64,000 nucleotides of DNA, taken from positions 558,001 to 622,000 of the forward strand of contig NZ_JAHLME010000001.1 of NCBI RefSeq assembly GCF_018919395.1, read 5' to 3'. The notes beneath the pieces were generated by a model. It ran no database searches, was not told the DNA's origin, and saw only the letters and a program-made list of their open reading frames with translations. Made by a program: the position numbers and the translations under genes. This document shows, piece after piece, positions 7,836 through 15,940 of the stretch. Numbering within the stretch: the stretch's first letter is position 1; each line of letters begins with the position of its first letter. The DNA is from Geomonas azotofigens. Lineage in GTDB: Bacteria > Desulfobacterota > Desulfuromonadia > Geobacterales > Geobacteraceae.

Positions 7836-8276
7836 ATGAGAAGAATTGTGGCCCTTACCCTGGTACTTGCGGTGACCCTCGCCGCGACGGCGGCTTTCGC
7901 CGCGAACCTCTTTGGCGGCAACTACCAGTACGTGGCGCCCGGCGACTTCAAGAAATGGCTGGAGACGGGCAAAAAGGTGCAGATCGTCGACATCCAGGTC
8001 CCGGCCGAGTTCCAGCAGCACCACTTCAAGGGCGCCGTCCAGACCAACGCTTTCCCGGTGAAATCGGCCGAGGACAAGCAGAAGCTGGACCGGGTGCTGC
8101 CGCAGCTCACCGCCTCCCGCGAGGAGATCGTCATCGTCTGCCCACGCGGGGGCGGCGGCGCCAAGAACACCTACGACTACCTGAAAGGAAAGGGGATCGC
8201 CGAGGCCCGCATGCACATCCTCGAGGACGGCATGCAGGGATGGCCCTACCAGGCCCTGGTGGTGCAGGGCAAATAG
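7836..8276 (+). CDS. Exported rhodanese-domain protein
   Basis: 146 residues. The signal peptide (about 1-22, ending AAFA) sends it to the periplasm. A single rhodanese domain covers about 30-140, with VDIQVPAEF near its start and an active-site loop CPRGGGGA containing the catalytic Cys. Rhodanese domains transfer sulfane sulfur or bind polysulfide; periplasmic single-domain versions are common in sulfur-metabolising Desulfuromonadia. The ATG at 7836 follows ACAGGAG. It lies 70 bases after the activator gene, so it may be read from the same promoter. A terminator follows the stop codon. Confidence 0.88.
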   Translation: MRRIVALTLVLAVTLAATAAFAANLFGGNYQYVAPGDFKKWLETGKKVQIVDIQVPAEFQQHHFKGAVQTNAFPVKSAEDKQKLDRVLPQLTASREEIVIVCPRGGGGAKNTYDYLKGKGIAEARMHILEDGMQGWPYQALVVQGK

Positions 8277-8295
8277 CCCGGCCGCAATCGACAGA

Positions 8296-8332
8296 AAAGC
8301 CGCCTCTCGCAGCGCAGAGGCGGCTTTTTTTA
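8296..8332 (+). terminator. Rho-independent terminator after the rhodanese gene
   Basis: AAAGCCGCCTCT pairs with AGAGGCGGCTTT around an 8-base loop, followed by T residues. Confidence 0.88.
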
Positions 8333-8333
8333 T

Positions 8334-8428
8334 TTCCCTCTCCCTCCGGGAGAGGGTGCCCGAAGGGCGGGTGAGGGAGGCGGTGGCGGCAATCCCCTCA
8401 CCCTAGCCCTCTCCCAGAGGGAGAGAGG
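8334..8428. repeat. CCCTCTCCC-type intergenic repeat
   Basis: Two inverted CCCTCTCCC/GGGAGAGGG runs joined by a GGGTGAGGG-like segment. The downstream end enters the last codons of the helicase gene. Similar runs occur near 18040, 21470-21690, 39965, 51706 and 63338, so this is a dispersed intergenic repeat family of the genome. Confidence 0.6.
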
Positions 8429-10829
8429 ATTGTGAAGCTCCGGCCCAGAACTCGCTGATGTCCTTCAGGATCGCCGCCGACACCAGCTCCTCCGCCCGCG
8501 TCTCGAACCAGTCCGCCGGCATGGCGGAACTGTACCCCTGCTCCAGGAAGCGGTCGTCCATGAGCACGATCACCCCGCGGTCGGTCTCGGAGCGGATCAC
8601 CCTCCCCGCCGACTGGATCGCCTTGGACATGGCGGGAATCGTGTAGGCGTACTCGAACCCCTTGCCGTAATGGCGCTGGTAGTAGGCCCGCATCTCCTCG
8701 CGCTCGAGGTCGTAGTTGGGGAGCGGCGGCCCGACCACGAAGGCGCCGATCACCATGTCACCCGCGTAATCCACCCCTTCGGAAAAAGATCCCCCCTGCA
8801 CCGCGAACACCACCGTGGGCACCTCACCCGTCCGTAGCTGCTCCAGGAACTCGGCGGTCCGCGTCCCCTTCATGCTGCGCTCCTGCCGGAGCACCTCGAA
8901 CCCCTCGGGCACGCGAAAGAGCTCAGCCACCCGCTCCAGGAAGGTGAAACTGGGAAAGAAGGCGAGGTAGTTGCCCCGCCTGAGCGCGACGATGCGGGCC
9001 AGGGCGTCGGCGATGCGGGCGTAGTTGCGCTCGCGCTGGGAATAGCGGGTGGAAACCTGCGGGATGATCAGGAGCTTGCGCCTCTCCGGCGGAAAGGGAC
9101 TTTGGAACTCCGACCAGCGTACCTGGTCCGGGTCGAGGCCGGAGAGCTTGGCGTAGTACTCCATCGGCTTCAGCGTCGCCGAGAAGCCCACCACCTGCTG
9201 GTAATCGGCATAGCGCTCCCGGATCAGCTCCGAGGCGTCGCAGCAGGTCACCTTGACGCTGCCACCGCCGCCGTGCGGCTGGTAGGAGGTGAAGAATTCC
9301 TGGCGCTCCGAGCGCACCGCGAACTCCAGCGTCTCGGTGAACTCGGACCAGTAGTAGCACAGACGCAGCACCGGGTCCTCCTGCCGGATCTCGAGGTCCG
9401 CCTCCAGGTAGCGCGACAGGAGTCCACGCAGCCTGCCGTCCAGTTCGAGGAAAACCGCCAGAGGAGGCTCGATGCGGGCCGCCTTGCCACCTTCCCCACG
9501 GCGACAGGAGAGCACGGCCGCGACGCACTCCTCCAGTAGCGCGGCGGCCTCGCGCTGAAACGACGGCGGCACCCCGGCCAGGTCCTCGCGCATCCCCTCC
9601 AGGACCGCGCTGGAGAGCCTCGGGGAATAGTACTCCATGGCCCGGGAGGGGAGATTGTGCGCCTCGTCGATGACCAGGTTCGGCTTGCCCACCTGGTCCA
9701 CCGGGAGACCGGCGGCACGCCCCAGCGCCGAGCGCGGCGCGAAGACGTAGTTGTAGTCGCAGATAACGACGTCGGCCTGCTTGGCGCAGTCGATCTGCAG
9801 TTCGAAGGGGCAGACCTGGTATTCCTCGCCGAACTGCCGGAAGCTGCGGCTTTTCAGGCTCCTTTTCTTCTCCAGCAGCTCCACGACGCCGTGGCGCGCC
9901 ACCTTGGCGTAATAGTCACGGGCATACTCGCAGTAGTCCGGGGTGCAGATCGGCTCGTCCTTGAAGCAGATCTTGCTCTTGGCCGTTATGGTCAGCGAGC
10001 GCAGCTTGCTTCCCGCATCCCGGAACCTGCGCACCGCGTCCTCGGCGACCTCGTGCTGGCTGTTCTTCGGCGTCACGTAGCAGACCGTCTGCCCGCGCCC
10101 GAGCGCCTCCTTGAGCACCGGGTGCAGCACACCCACCGTCTTCCCCAGCCCGGTCGGCGCCTGGATCAGCATGCGGCGCCCCAGCGCCATCCCCAGATCG
10201 ACCTCCCGCATCAACTCCACCTGCCCGGGACGCGGCTTCTCGAAGGGGAACGGGAAACCCGCCGCCAGTTTCCGCCTGCGCTGCGCCCTCTTGGCCGCCG
10301 CGGCCGCCTCCCGGACCAGCTCGTCCAGCCGCGCATCGAACCATGCCTGGTACTCGTCCAGGTCGAGCCGGACCTCGACGTCCGCGGAGTGCCCGTTGCG
10401 CGAAGATACCAGGTGGAAGGTAAGGCGCGGCACCACGCCGTGCTCCAGCCAGTGGAAGTAGCCGTAGGTGTAAAGCTGCAGGCAGTAGGGTTCCTGGAGC
10501 GAGCCACCGGCCAGGCGCCGTTTGAGATCCCAGAGGTTGAAGCAGCTCTTGATCTCCTCGATCCAGGGAGGATCGTGGGCGAAGATGCCGTCCATGCGCC
10601 CGTTGACCTGGAAACGGAAGCCGCCGCACTCGAGCAGCCGCCCCACCGGCACCTCGGCCTGGTAGGCCGGGTCGTCCTGCGCCCGCCGCCTTTGCACCCG
10701 CTGGTGGATCTCCTGCCCGTCGCTGGTGGAGCGGTCGTACCCGGAGCGGGGCTCGATGCTCCCGGTGCGCGGCACGGGGAGGGCGAAGTACCCCACGGGG
10801 ATGTTGATGATGTCGCTTGCTGGTTTCAT
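8403..10829 (-). CDS. XPD/DinG-type iron-sulfur helicase with N-terminal PD-(D/E)XK nuclease domain
   Basis: 808 residues. The N-terminal ~200 residues look like a RecB/Cas4-type nuclease: D80 in GRMDG, E92-I-K94 (IEEIKS) and the QLYTYGYF motif (Q118). Helicase motifs follow: Walker A QAPTGLGKT, a cysteine cluster (KICFKDEPIC, DYCEYA, VCPFELQIDC) of XPD type that would hold a [4Fe-4S] cluster, DEAH in VIDEAHNLP, and the C-terminal motifs QGGSFSEGVDY and SAGRVIRSETDRG. The expected activity is 5'-3' ATP-dependent unwinding of branched DNA with attached nuclease cleavage. It stands as a single gene on the minus strand between + strand genes; the start is ATG at 10829. The helicase family is certain, the nuclease activity inferred. 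Confidence 0.88.
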   Translation of the reverse strand: MKPASDIINIPVGYFALPVPRTGSIEPRSGYDRSTSDGQEIHQRVQRRRAQDDPAYQAEVPVGRLLECGGFRFQVNGRMDGIFAHDPPWIEEIKSCFNLWDLKRRLAGGSLQEPYCLQLYTYGYFHWLEHGVVPRLTFHLVSSRNGHSADVEVRLDLDEYQAWFDARLDELVREAAAAAKRAQRRRKLAAGFPFPFEKPRPGQVELMREVDLGMALGRRMLIQAPTGLGKTVGVLHPVLKEALGRGQTVCYVTPKNSQHEVAEDAVRRFRDAGSKLRSLTITAKSKICFKDEPICTPDYCEYARDYYAKVARHGVVELLEKKRSLKSRSFRQFGEEYQVCPFELQIDCAKQADVVICDYNYVFAPRSALGRAAGLPVDQVGKPNLVIDEAHNLPSRAMEYYSPRLSSAVLEGMREDLAGVPPSFQREAAALLEECVAAVLSCRRGEGGKAARIEPPLAVFLELDGRLRGLLSRYLEADLEIRQEDPVLRLCYYWSEFTETLEFAVRSERQEFFTSYQPHGGGGSVKVTCCDASELIRERYADYQQVVGFSATLKPMEYYAKLSGLDPDQVRWSEFQSPFPPERRKLLIIPQVSTRYSQRERNYARIADALARIVALRRGNYLAFFPSFTFLERVAELFRVPEGFEVLRQERSMKGTRTAEFLEQLRTGEVPTVVFAVQGGSFSEGVDYAGDMVIGAFVVGPPLPNYDLEREEMRAYYQRHYGKGFEYAYTIPAMSKAIQSAGRVIRSETDRGVIVLMDDRFLEQGYSSAMPADWFETRAEELVSAAILKDISEFWAGASQSSLPLGEG

Positions 10830-10978
10830 ACGGCCCGTTAGTCCCTTGATTCTCCGTCACTTTCTAATGACTGCTTCTCTTTTGTCAAGTTAAGAATCCG
10901 GATGTCGTTGCAATAGCTCGGTTAACCGGTATCCTCTTCTGCGTATTATCTCATTACATGCGAAAAGGAGAGCAAAAC

Positions 10979-11263
10979 ATGAGAAGAGCCATCGCAGCAG
11001 CAGTCCTGACCCTTTTCTGTGCCGGATTGGCCTATGCCGCTGACGAAACCGTGGTGGTGCTCCCGGCCAAGAACGGCAACGTGACCTTCCCGCACAAGAA
11101 ACACAAGGACATGGCCGAGATGAAGTGCACCAACTGCCACGAAACCGACAAGGGCGGCAAGATCGCGGCGCTGGGCAAGGATTGGGCGCACAGCACCTGC
11201 AAGGGATGCCACGCCGACAAGGGCAAAGGGCCCACCAAGTGCAACGAGTGCCATAAGAAGTAG
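10979..11263 (+). CDS. PpcA-family triheme cytochrome c7
   Basis: 94 residues. Signal peptide 1-20 (ending LAYA) precedes a mature domain of about 74 residues, the size of Geobacter PpcA-E. Three CXXCH sites, at 50-54 (CTNCH), 74-78 (CKGCH) and 88-92 (CNECH), bind three hemes; the lysine-rich KNGNVTFPHKKH segment carries an axial His and is typical of the family. PpcA-type proteins shuttle electrons across the periplasm from inner-membrane quinol oxidases to outer-membrane conduits during Fe(III) or electrode respiration. AAAGGAGAG precedes the ATG at 10979. It is one of two such genes in the window (see 15941-16213). Confidence 0.93.
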   Translation: MRRAIAAAVLTLFCAGLAYAADETVVVLPAKNGNVTFPHKKHKDMAEMKCTNCHETDKGGKIAALGKDWAHSTCKGCHADKGKGPTKCNECHKK

Positions 11264-11288
11264 CCCCTTTCCCGCCCGATCAGCATTT

Positions 11289-11317
11289 CGGCGGGGGCCT
11301 CGGCCTCCGCCGCTTTC
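11289..11317 (+). terminator. Possible terminator after triheme cytochrome gene
   Basis: CGGCGGGGGCC and GGCCTCCGCCG form a strong hairpin with a two-base loop, but only CTTTCATT follows, so termination may be weak. Confidence 0.45.
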
Positions 11318-11368
11318 ATTGTGTCCCCCCTCCGCCTGGCAAAATCAATTAGACTCCCCCTCACAACA

Positions 11369-11396
11369 TTGACAATCTCTAATTTTACCGGATAAT
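11369..11396 (+). promoter_or_regulatory. Strong sigma-70-type promoter for the radical SAM operon
   Basis: TTGACA (11369-11374), a 16-base spacer and GATAAT (11391-11396). Transcription would start near 11403, leaving a leader of about 130 bases before the first gene at 11533. No other good promoter is seen before the radical SAM gene. Confidence 0.62.
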
Positions 11397-11532
11397 GAAT
11401 TCGCTCGGGGCACCCCGCTTATCCAACGCCGGCTGCCAACTCCTTGGAGAGACACGCGTCTGCCAGGCGACCGGAGCGCGAACCGAGCCGCCAAGCTCCT
11501 ACATTAAAGGTTGAGGCAGAGGAGATTCACTC

Positions 11533-11952
11533 ATGAGGGACCCTTTCCACGACCTGCACCACCACGAAACCGGAGGCACCTCCCATATCAGGCTGATCTC
11601 GGAAGGGGGGACTTCCCACGCCCGGACTCCCGAGCTGGTCTGCATCGATTCGATCCAGGCTACCCAGAGCTGCACCACCGAGGCCCAGCACACCGTCTTT
11701 CCCGCCGCCGTCGGCCCGGGCGCCGCGCCCGCTGACACCCTGGTTTGCACCCTTCCTCCCGAGCATGCCGAGGAGCTGAACCGTGCAATCGTGCCCGCCC
11801 TGCTGCGCCAACGGCTGCAACTGTTGAACCTCCCCTTGAGTCCGGCGGCCACCGTCTCGGTCCGGGAACCGGGCAAGCTGTGGCTGGTCTCCGATGGGAC
11901 CCGCTCCTACTCCGTCCGGTTGATCGCCGCGCGCATCGCCGTGTATGCCTGA
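11533..11952 (+). CDS. Small protein paralog A of radical SAM operon (candidate substrate or partner)
   Basis: 139 residues, no signal peptide. I do not recognise a family. It aligns along most of its length with the next gene product (12047-12469): both have an N-terminal H(I/L)(R/K)L(I/V)SEGG motif, a cysteine-containing middle, then LP-EHA, a PLSPAA block, and an aromatic W-V-D-R-YSVR segment ending VY. Cysteines occur at VCIDS, QSCTT and LVCTLP. The N-terminal HDLHHHE is His-rich. GAGGAG lies 8 bases before the ATG. Its position just before a peptide-maturase-type radical SAM/SPASM gene makes it a candidate modification substrate or peptide-binding partner; that is inference only. Confidence 0.75.
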   Translation: MRDPFHDLHHHETGGTSHIRLISEGGTSHARTPELVCIDSIQATQSCTTEAQHTVFPAAVGPGAAPADTLVCTLPPEHAEELNRAIVPALLRQRLQLLNLPLSPAATVSVREPGKLWLVSDGTRSYSVRLIAARIAVYA

Positions 11953-12046
11953 ATGTGGGCGGTGGCCGCGGGGAAGCGTCACCTGACTACCGGCTGCCGG
12001 GGAGTACCCCGCCCCGCCCGGATGCTATCCATGCAAGGAGAGAGCG

Positions 12047-12469
12047 ATGACCGAGGAGAAAGCAGGAGGGGAAATCGGCGACAGCAGGCACCTCAAACTC
12101 GTCTCGGAGGGGGGCGGGGAGCCGGAAACGCGGCGGGCGCAAAGCTGGTCGCCTGACCAGATCGTCGCCAGCTGCATCACACCGCAGCAGATGGAGAACT
12201 TCAGGGCCTACAACAACGTCTGCATGACCCTGCCGACCAACGACATGTATGTCTTCTCCCTCCCGCTGGAGCACGCGCTGGGGCTGGACCAGGGGGAGAT
12301 TTCGCGGGAAGTGCGGCAGGAGTTCGATGCCAACGGCTCTCCGCTCTCCCCGGCGGCGAAACTGAACGTACAGCAGTCCGGAAGAGTCTGGTTCATCGTC
12401 GATCTCGACCGCAAGTACTCGGTGCGGATGGTGCCGACTGGCTTGCTGGTTTACAGCGAAAGGTTATGA
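12047..12469 (+). CDS. Small protein paralog B of radical SAM operon (candidate substrate or partner)
   Basis: 140 residues, paralogous to the protein at 11533-11952. Shared features are HLKLVSEGG near residue 15, VASC and VCMTLP cysteines in the middle, FSLPLEHA, SPLSPAAKLNV and VWFIVDLDRKYSVR. The conserved C-terminal ~70 residues suggest a small beta-rich domain. The ATG at 12047 is preceded by AAGGAGAG at the right distance. The radical SAM gene begins 25 bases after its stop. Keeping two diverged copies next to one enzyme fits either two substrates or a substrate and a partner. Function not known. Confidence 0.78.
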   Translation: MTEEKAGGEIGDSRHLKLVSEGGGEPETRRAQSWSPDQIVASCITPQQMENFRAYNNVCMTLPTNDMYVFSLPLEHALGLDQGEISREVRQEFDANGSPLSPAAKLNVQQSGRVWFIVDLDRKYSVRMVPTGLLVYSERL

Positions 12470-12494
12470 AGCTCGCCACGGCCGGAGAACCGTC

Positions 12495-13892
12495 ATGAGC
12501 GACTACCACTGCTTCGAGCAGGGAGGCGGCACCTACCTGTTCTTCAGCCGCTCGGCCAAGCTCTACCAGGTCAGCCCGCTCGCGGCAAGGCTCATCCGGG
12601 AATTCCTCCCCGAGGAGCCTGCCGCCGCCCTGCCGGCGCCCGGCACCCCCCCGCCCCCGTGGCTTTGCTCGGAGGAGGCCGCCCTCTACAGGGAGCTGGT
12701 CGAGCTTTTCGGCCGGGAGCTGGCCGTTCCGCTCCCCGCCCCGCACCAGCAGGACGCTGCCCCCGGCGAAAACAACTTCCAGACCTTTTCCATCTATCTC
12801 GCCCAGACCTGCAACATGGCCTGCTGCTACTGCTGGAACCGCGGCGGCACCTTCGGCAAACCCGGGCACCTGATGGGGCGGCCGACCGCCCGCCGGGCGA
12901 CGCAGCTGATCGTGTCCCTGGTGGAGCGCTCGAGCGCGGAAAGGATCTTCATCAACTTCTACGGCGGCGAGCCGCTGCTCGATTTTCCCGTCCTGCAGCA
13001 GATCGCCCGCGAGCTCCTGAAGCACGAGCCCCGCCTGGGCAAGAACTTCCACCTGACCCTGGACACCAACGGCACCCTCCTGGAAGGGCACGCGGCGCAG
13101 TACCTGGCGCGCTACTTCACGCAGGTGGGGGTGAGCCTCGACGGCAGTCAACGCATCCACGACCTGCAGCGCCCGGGAAAATACGGAGAGGAAACCTGGC
13201 AGCGCATCGTCAACAACATCAGGAGCTTCCCCAACCCGAAGCTGCTGGGGATCAGGGCCACCCTGACCACCTTTTCCGACAGCTACCTGGAGACCTTCCT
13301 CCACCTCACCACCCTGGGCGTCGGTCGCATCCAGCTCGAGTACTGCCACGAGCCGGGGTACCGCCAAAACCCCATCTACGAGAAGCTCATCGTCCCTCCG
13401 CAACGGCAGCTCGCCGAGCTGCGCGAGTTCGTCGATTACTACGTCGACTATATCGCCAGCTACAAGAGCACCCGCGATATCCCCTTCGTTTCCAACCTCC
13501 TGGACAGCATCAACCGCATCAGGCGCGCCAACCGCTTCACCCGCCCCTGCGGCGCTGGAACCAACACGCTGGCAATCAACAGTCACGGCGAGGTATTCCC
13601 CTGCATCGCCTTCGTGGAACGCGACGACTTCGCCATGGGCCAGACCGGCCACGACTCCCTCTCGCTGCACCGCACGCTGCAAGGGTTCGAGGTGGACAGT
13701 CAACTCCCCTGCCAGACCTGCTGGCTGCGCTACGATTGCGCCGGAGGCTGCTACGCCACCCACTACGACATGACCGGCCACCCACGCCAGCCACACCCGG
13801 AATACTGCCAGAACATGCGGGGACGCGCCGAGGTCTACTTCTACGCCCTGACCCGGATCCTCACCAGATGCCCCTGGCACCTGGATGGATGA
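12495..13892 (+). CDS. Radical SAM/SPASM protein of peptide-maturase type
   Basis: 465 residues. The N-terminal ~85 residues (YHCFEQGGGTYLFFSRSAKLYQVSPLA) resemble the leader-recognition segment found before the barrel in SCIFF/QhpD-type maturases. The SAM cluster motif is C106-X3-C110-X2-C113, with GGEP at 157-160 and a LDTNGT strand near 190. C-terminal cysteines C352, C370, C406, C409, C415, C419, C438 and C459 fit a SPASM domain with two auxiliary [4Fe-4S] clusters. Enzymes of this layout form thioether or carbon-carbon crosslinks in ribosomally made peptides or proteins. It is the last gene after two paralogous small proteins, and no protease or exporter gene follows. Modification type and substrate are unknown. 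Confidence 0.88.
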   Translation: MSDYHCFEQGGGTYLFFSRSAKLYQVSPLAARLIREFLPEEPAAALPAPGTPPPPWLCSEEAALYRELVELFGRELAVPLPAPHQQDAAPGENNFQTFSIYLAQTCNMACCYCWNRGGTFGKPGHLMGRPTARRATQLIVSLVERSSAERIFINFYGGEPLLDFPVLQQIARELLKHEPRLGKNFHLTLDTNGTLLEGHAAQYLARYFTQVGVSLDGSQRIHDLQRPGKYGEETWQRIVNNIRSFPNPKLLGIRATLTTFSDSYLETFLHLTTLGVGRIQLEYCHEPGYRQNPIYEKLIVPPQRQLAELREFVDYYVDYIASYKSTRDIPFVSNLLDSINRIRRANRFTRPCGAGTNTLAINSHGEVFPCIAFVERDDFAMGQTGHDSLSLHRTLQGFEVDSQLPCQTCWLRYDCAGGCYATHYDMTGHPRQPHPEYCQNMRGRAEVYFYALTRILTRCPWHLDG

Positions 13893-13902
13893 GGATGGTC
13901 CC

Positions 13903-14571
13903 TCACCGCCCGACGGGTGTCACGTACCAGAAGATGGCCAGGAAGTGAAAGGCGCTTCCCACCAGCACGAAAACGTGCCAGATGGCATGGTTGAAGGGGA
14001 GTTGGTCCCAGAGGTAAAAAAGGACTCCGAGGGTGTAGGCGGCCCCGCCCGCGAAGAGCAGCAGCAGCCCGTTGAGGGCGAGTGAGGCGGCCAGCGGCTT
14101 GATGACGACGAGAACGAGCCAGCCAAGCCCCAGGTAGAGCGCCGGCCCCAGGTAGGGAAGCCGGTGCGTGGTGTACAGCTTCATGAGCGCGCCCACCGTC
14201 CCGAGCCCCCACACCGTGACCAACAGCCAATCCCCCCAGGCCCCCCGTAGCGTGACCATGGCGAATGGGGTGTAGGTTCCGGCGATCATGAAGTAGACGC
14301 AGGCATGGTCCAGTATGCGGAACGTGTAGCGCAGGCGAGGCCTTCTCACGCTGTGGTAGGTGGTCGAGACGCTGTAAAAGAGGAGCATGGTGGCGGCGTA
14401 AACCGAAGCGGAGACGATGCGCGCCTGGTCGCCGATGCGAACCGCCAGGCTGATCAGGGCGGCCGCCCCCGCCGCGCTCAGCAGGATACCCAGGGCATGG
14501 GTCCAACGGTTGGCGAATTCCTCTTCCTCGGTGTAATGAAACAGCCGTTGTTTCAGGTCATCGTCGTCCAT
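13903..14571 (-). CDS. Hemolysin III / PAQR-family membrane protein
   Basis: 222 residues from the ATG at 14571, which has GGGGGAG upstream; an in-frame start 84 bases further upstream lacks one. Seven hydrophobic segments follow a short acidic N-terminus. Family signatures are HALG near the start, YHSV after TM2 (FYSVSTTYHS), LDHACVYFMIAGTYTPF, and a C-terminal HAIWHVFVLVGS. The His/Asp/Ser set is the probable zinc site of the PAQR superfamily. Bacterial members are inner-membrane proteins of uncertain role in membrane homeostasis; true haemolysis is doubtful. The gene converges on the radical SAM gene, ending 10 bases after it. Confidence 0.9.
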   Translation of the reverse strand: MDDDDLKQRLFHYTEEEEFANRWTHALGILLSAAGAAALISLAVRIGDQARIVSASVYAATMLLFYSVSTTYHSVRRPRLRYTFRILDHACVYFMIAGTYTPFAMVTLRGAWGDWLLVTVWGLGTVGALMKLYTTHRLPYLGPALYLGLGWLVLVVIKPLAASLALNGLLLLFAGGAAYTLGVLFYLWDQLPFNHAIWHVFVLVGSAFHFLAIFWYVTPVGR

Positions 14572-14723
14572 GGCTCCCCCTGAGATTAACACCAGCCAAA
14601 GATACAACGATTTTCCCCTTCCCGCAAACGCCCCACCCGCGTTTGAGCTTGACAAGCAGCCCCTTCAATACCATCATGAGCATCGCGTTTACACTATGCT
14701 AATGAGGTTTAGCGGAGGCAGCC

Positions 14724-15821
14724 TTGGCCAGGAAGATTTTCGTCGCGGCTTCGGGTCAGAACATCGGTAAGACGACCATCAGCGTTTCGCTGCTGCACCT
14801 TGCCCAGAAGAAATACGGACGCGTCGGCTTCATGAAGCCACTGGGGCCCAAACCCACCGTGCTGCGCGGTATTCCCGTCGACAAGGACGCCGCCCTCATG
14901 GCCCAGGTATACGACCTGACCAAGGACCTGAGCTACATGTCACCGGTCGTGGTGTACCCGGAAACCTCGCGGCAGGCCATCGACGGCAAGCTGAACCTTC
15001 CCGAACTGGCCGACCGCATCATGACCAGCTTTGCGGAGCTGGAGAAGAACTACGACTTCATCATCATCGAGGGATCCGGGCATCCCGGCGTCGGGTCGGT
15101 CCTCAATCTGTCCAACGCACGCATCGCCAAGATGCTGGACGCGCCGGTCCTGATGCTGAGCGGTGGAGGCGTGGGAAACGTCATCGACACCCTGGCCATG
15201 AACACGGCACTGTTCAAGATTGAGGGGGCCGATGTACGCGGGGTCCTGGTGAACAAGCTGTTTGCCGAGAAGCGCGACACCATGCTGGACTACCTGACCC
15301 GCGCCTTCGCGGGACAGACTTTTTCCGTTCTCGGCGGCTTCGACTACAAACCGGTACTGGCCAATCCATCGTTAGGCAGGGTGGCACGCCTGCTCGACCT
15401 CCCCTTGCACGGCAACTGCCGCGAGGTGAAGCGCATCATCCATAACGTGCAGATCGGAGCGGCGTCGACCCAGCGGGTTACGGAAATGCTGCGCGATTCC
15501 ACGCTTTTGCTGGTGACCAGCAGCCGTGACGAATTGCTGGTCACCCTGGCCAACCTGTACCAGATGCCCGAGTTCCATCCGCAGATCGCCGGATTGATCA
15601 TTTCGGGCCAGGCGCCGGTCAGCGGCATCACCCAGCGCATCATCGACCGCAGCAACATTCCCTATATCCGCACCAACCAGACCACTACCGATCTCTACAA
15701 GCTCATCACTGAGGATGTCTCCAAGTTGACCGCCAAGGACACCGAGAAACTTGCGCTAATCCGATCCCTGGCCGATGAGCGCCTGGACTTCGACGCGATC
15801 GACGAGCTGTTCGCGCAGTAG
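14724..15821 (+). CDS. BioD-like P-loop protein with DRTGG domain
   Basis: 365 residues from a TTG start; GCGGAGG sits just upstream and no better start exists. The N-terminal half (1-210) is a dethiobiotin-synthetase-like NTPase with GQNIGKTT (about 10-17) and IIEGSGHPG. The C-terminal half has a DRTGG domain (about 215-325: RVTEML near the start, ISGQAPVSGITQRIIDRSNIPYIRTN later). This pairing is the same as the N-terminal regulatory part of long phosphotransacetylases, but here it stands without the catalytic acetyl/butyryl transferase domain. It may regulate acetyl-phosphate metabolism in trans; no pta or ackA lies nearby. The reaction is unknown. Confidence 0.85.
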   Translation: MARKIFVAASGQNIGKTTISVSLLHLAQKKYGRVGFMKPLGPKPTVLRGIPVDKDAALMAQVYDLTKDLSYMSPVVVYPETSRQAIDGKLNLPELADRIMTSFAELEKNYDFIIIEGSGHPGVGSVLNLSNARIAKMLDAPVLMLSGGGVGNVIDTLAMNTALFKIEGADVRGVLVNKLFAEKRDTMLDYLTRAFAGQTFSVLGGFDYKPVLANPSLGRVARLLDLPLHGNCREVKRIIHNVQIGAASTQRVTEMLRDSTLLLVTSSRDELLVTLANLYQMPEFHPQIAGLIISGQAPVSGITQRIIDRSNIPYIRTNQTTTDLYKLITEDVSKLTAKDTEKLALIRSLADERLDFDAIDELFAQ

Positions 15822-15863
15822 ATCGGGTAACAAGGGGGCGGGGGCACCAAGGGGGCGGCAGAA

Positions 15864-15900
15864 CCTAAAAAAGGCGGCCTCCGTAGGAGAGCCGCCTTGT
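15864..15900 (-). terminator. Terminator for the minus-strand triheme cytochrome gene
   Basis: Read on the minus strand, AAGGCGGC and GCCGCCTT pair, with inner CTCC/GGAG pairing, and a run of seven T follows. On the + strand the tail is T-poor, so it works mainly for the cytochrome gene. Confidence 0.78.
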
Positions 15901-15940
15901 GCCGTCCCTGGTGGGGATCGGCCTGCTCTGGGCTTGCCGA

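Noticed and set aside
13903-14571. A haemolysin virulence factor
   Set aside because: The family name is historical; the sequence is a seven-helix PAQR-type membrane protein with no toxin features.
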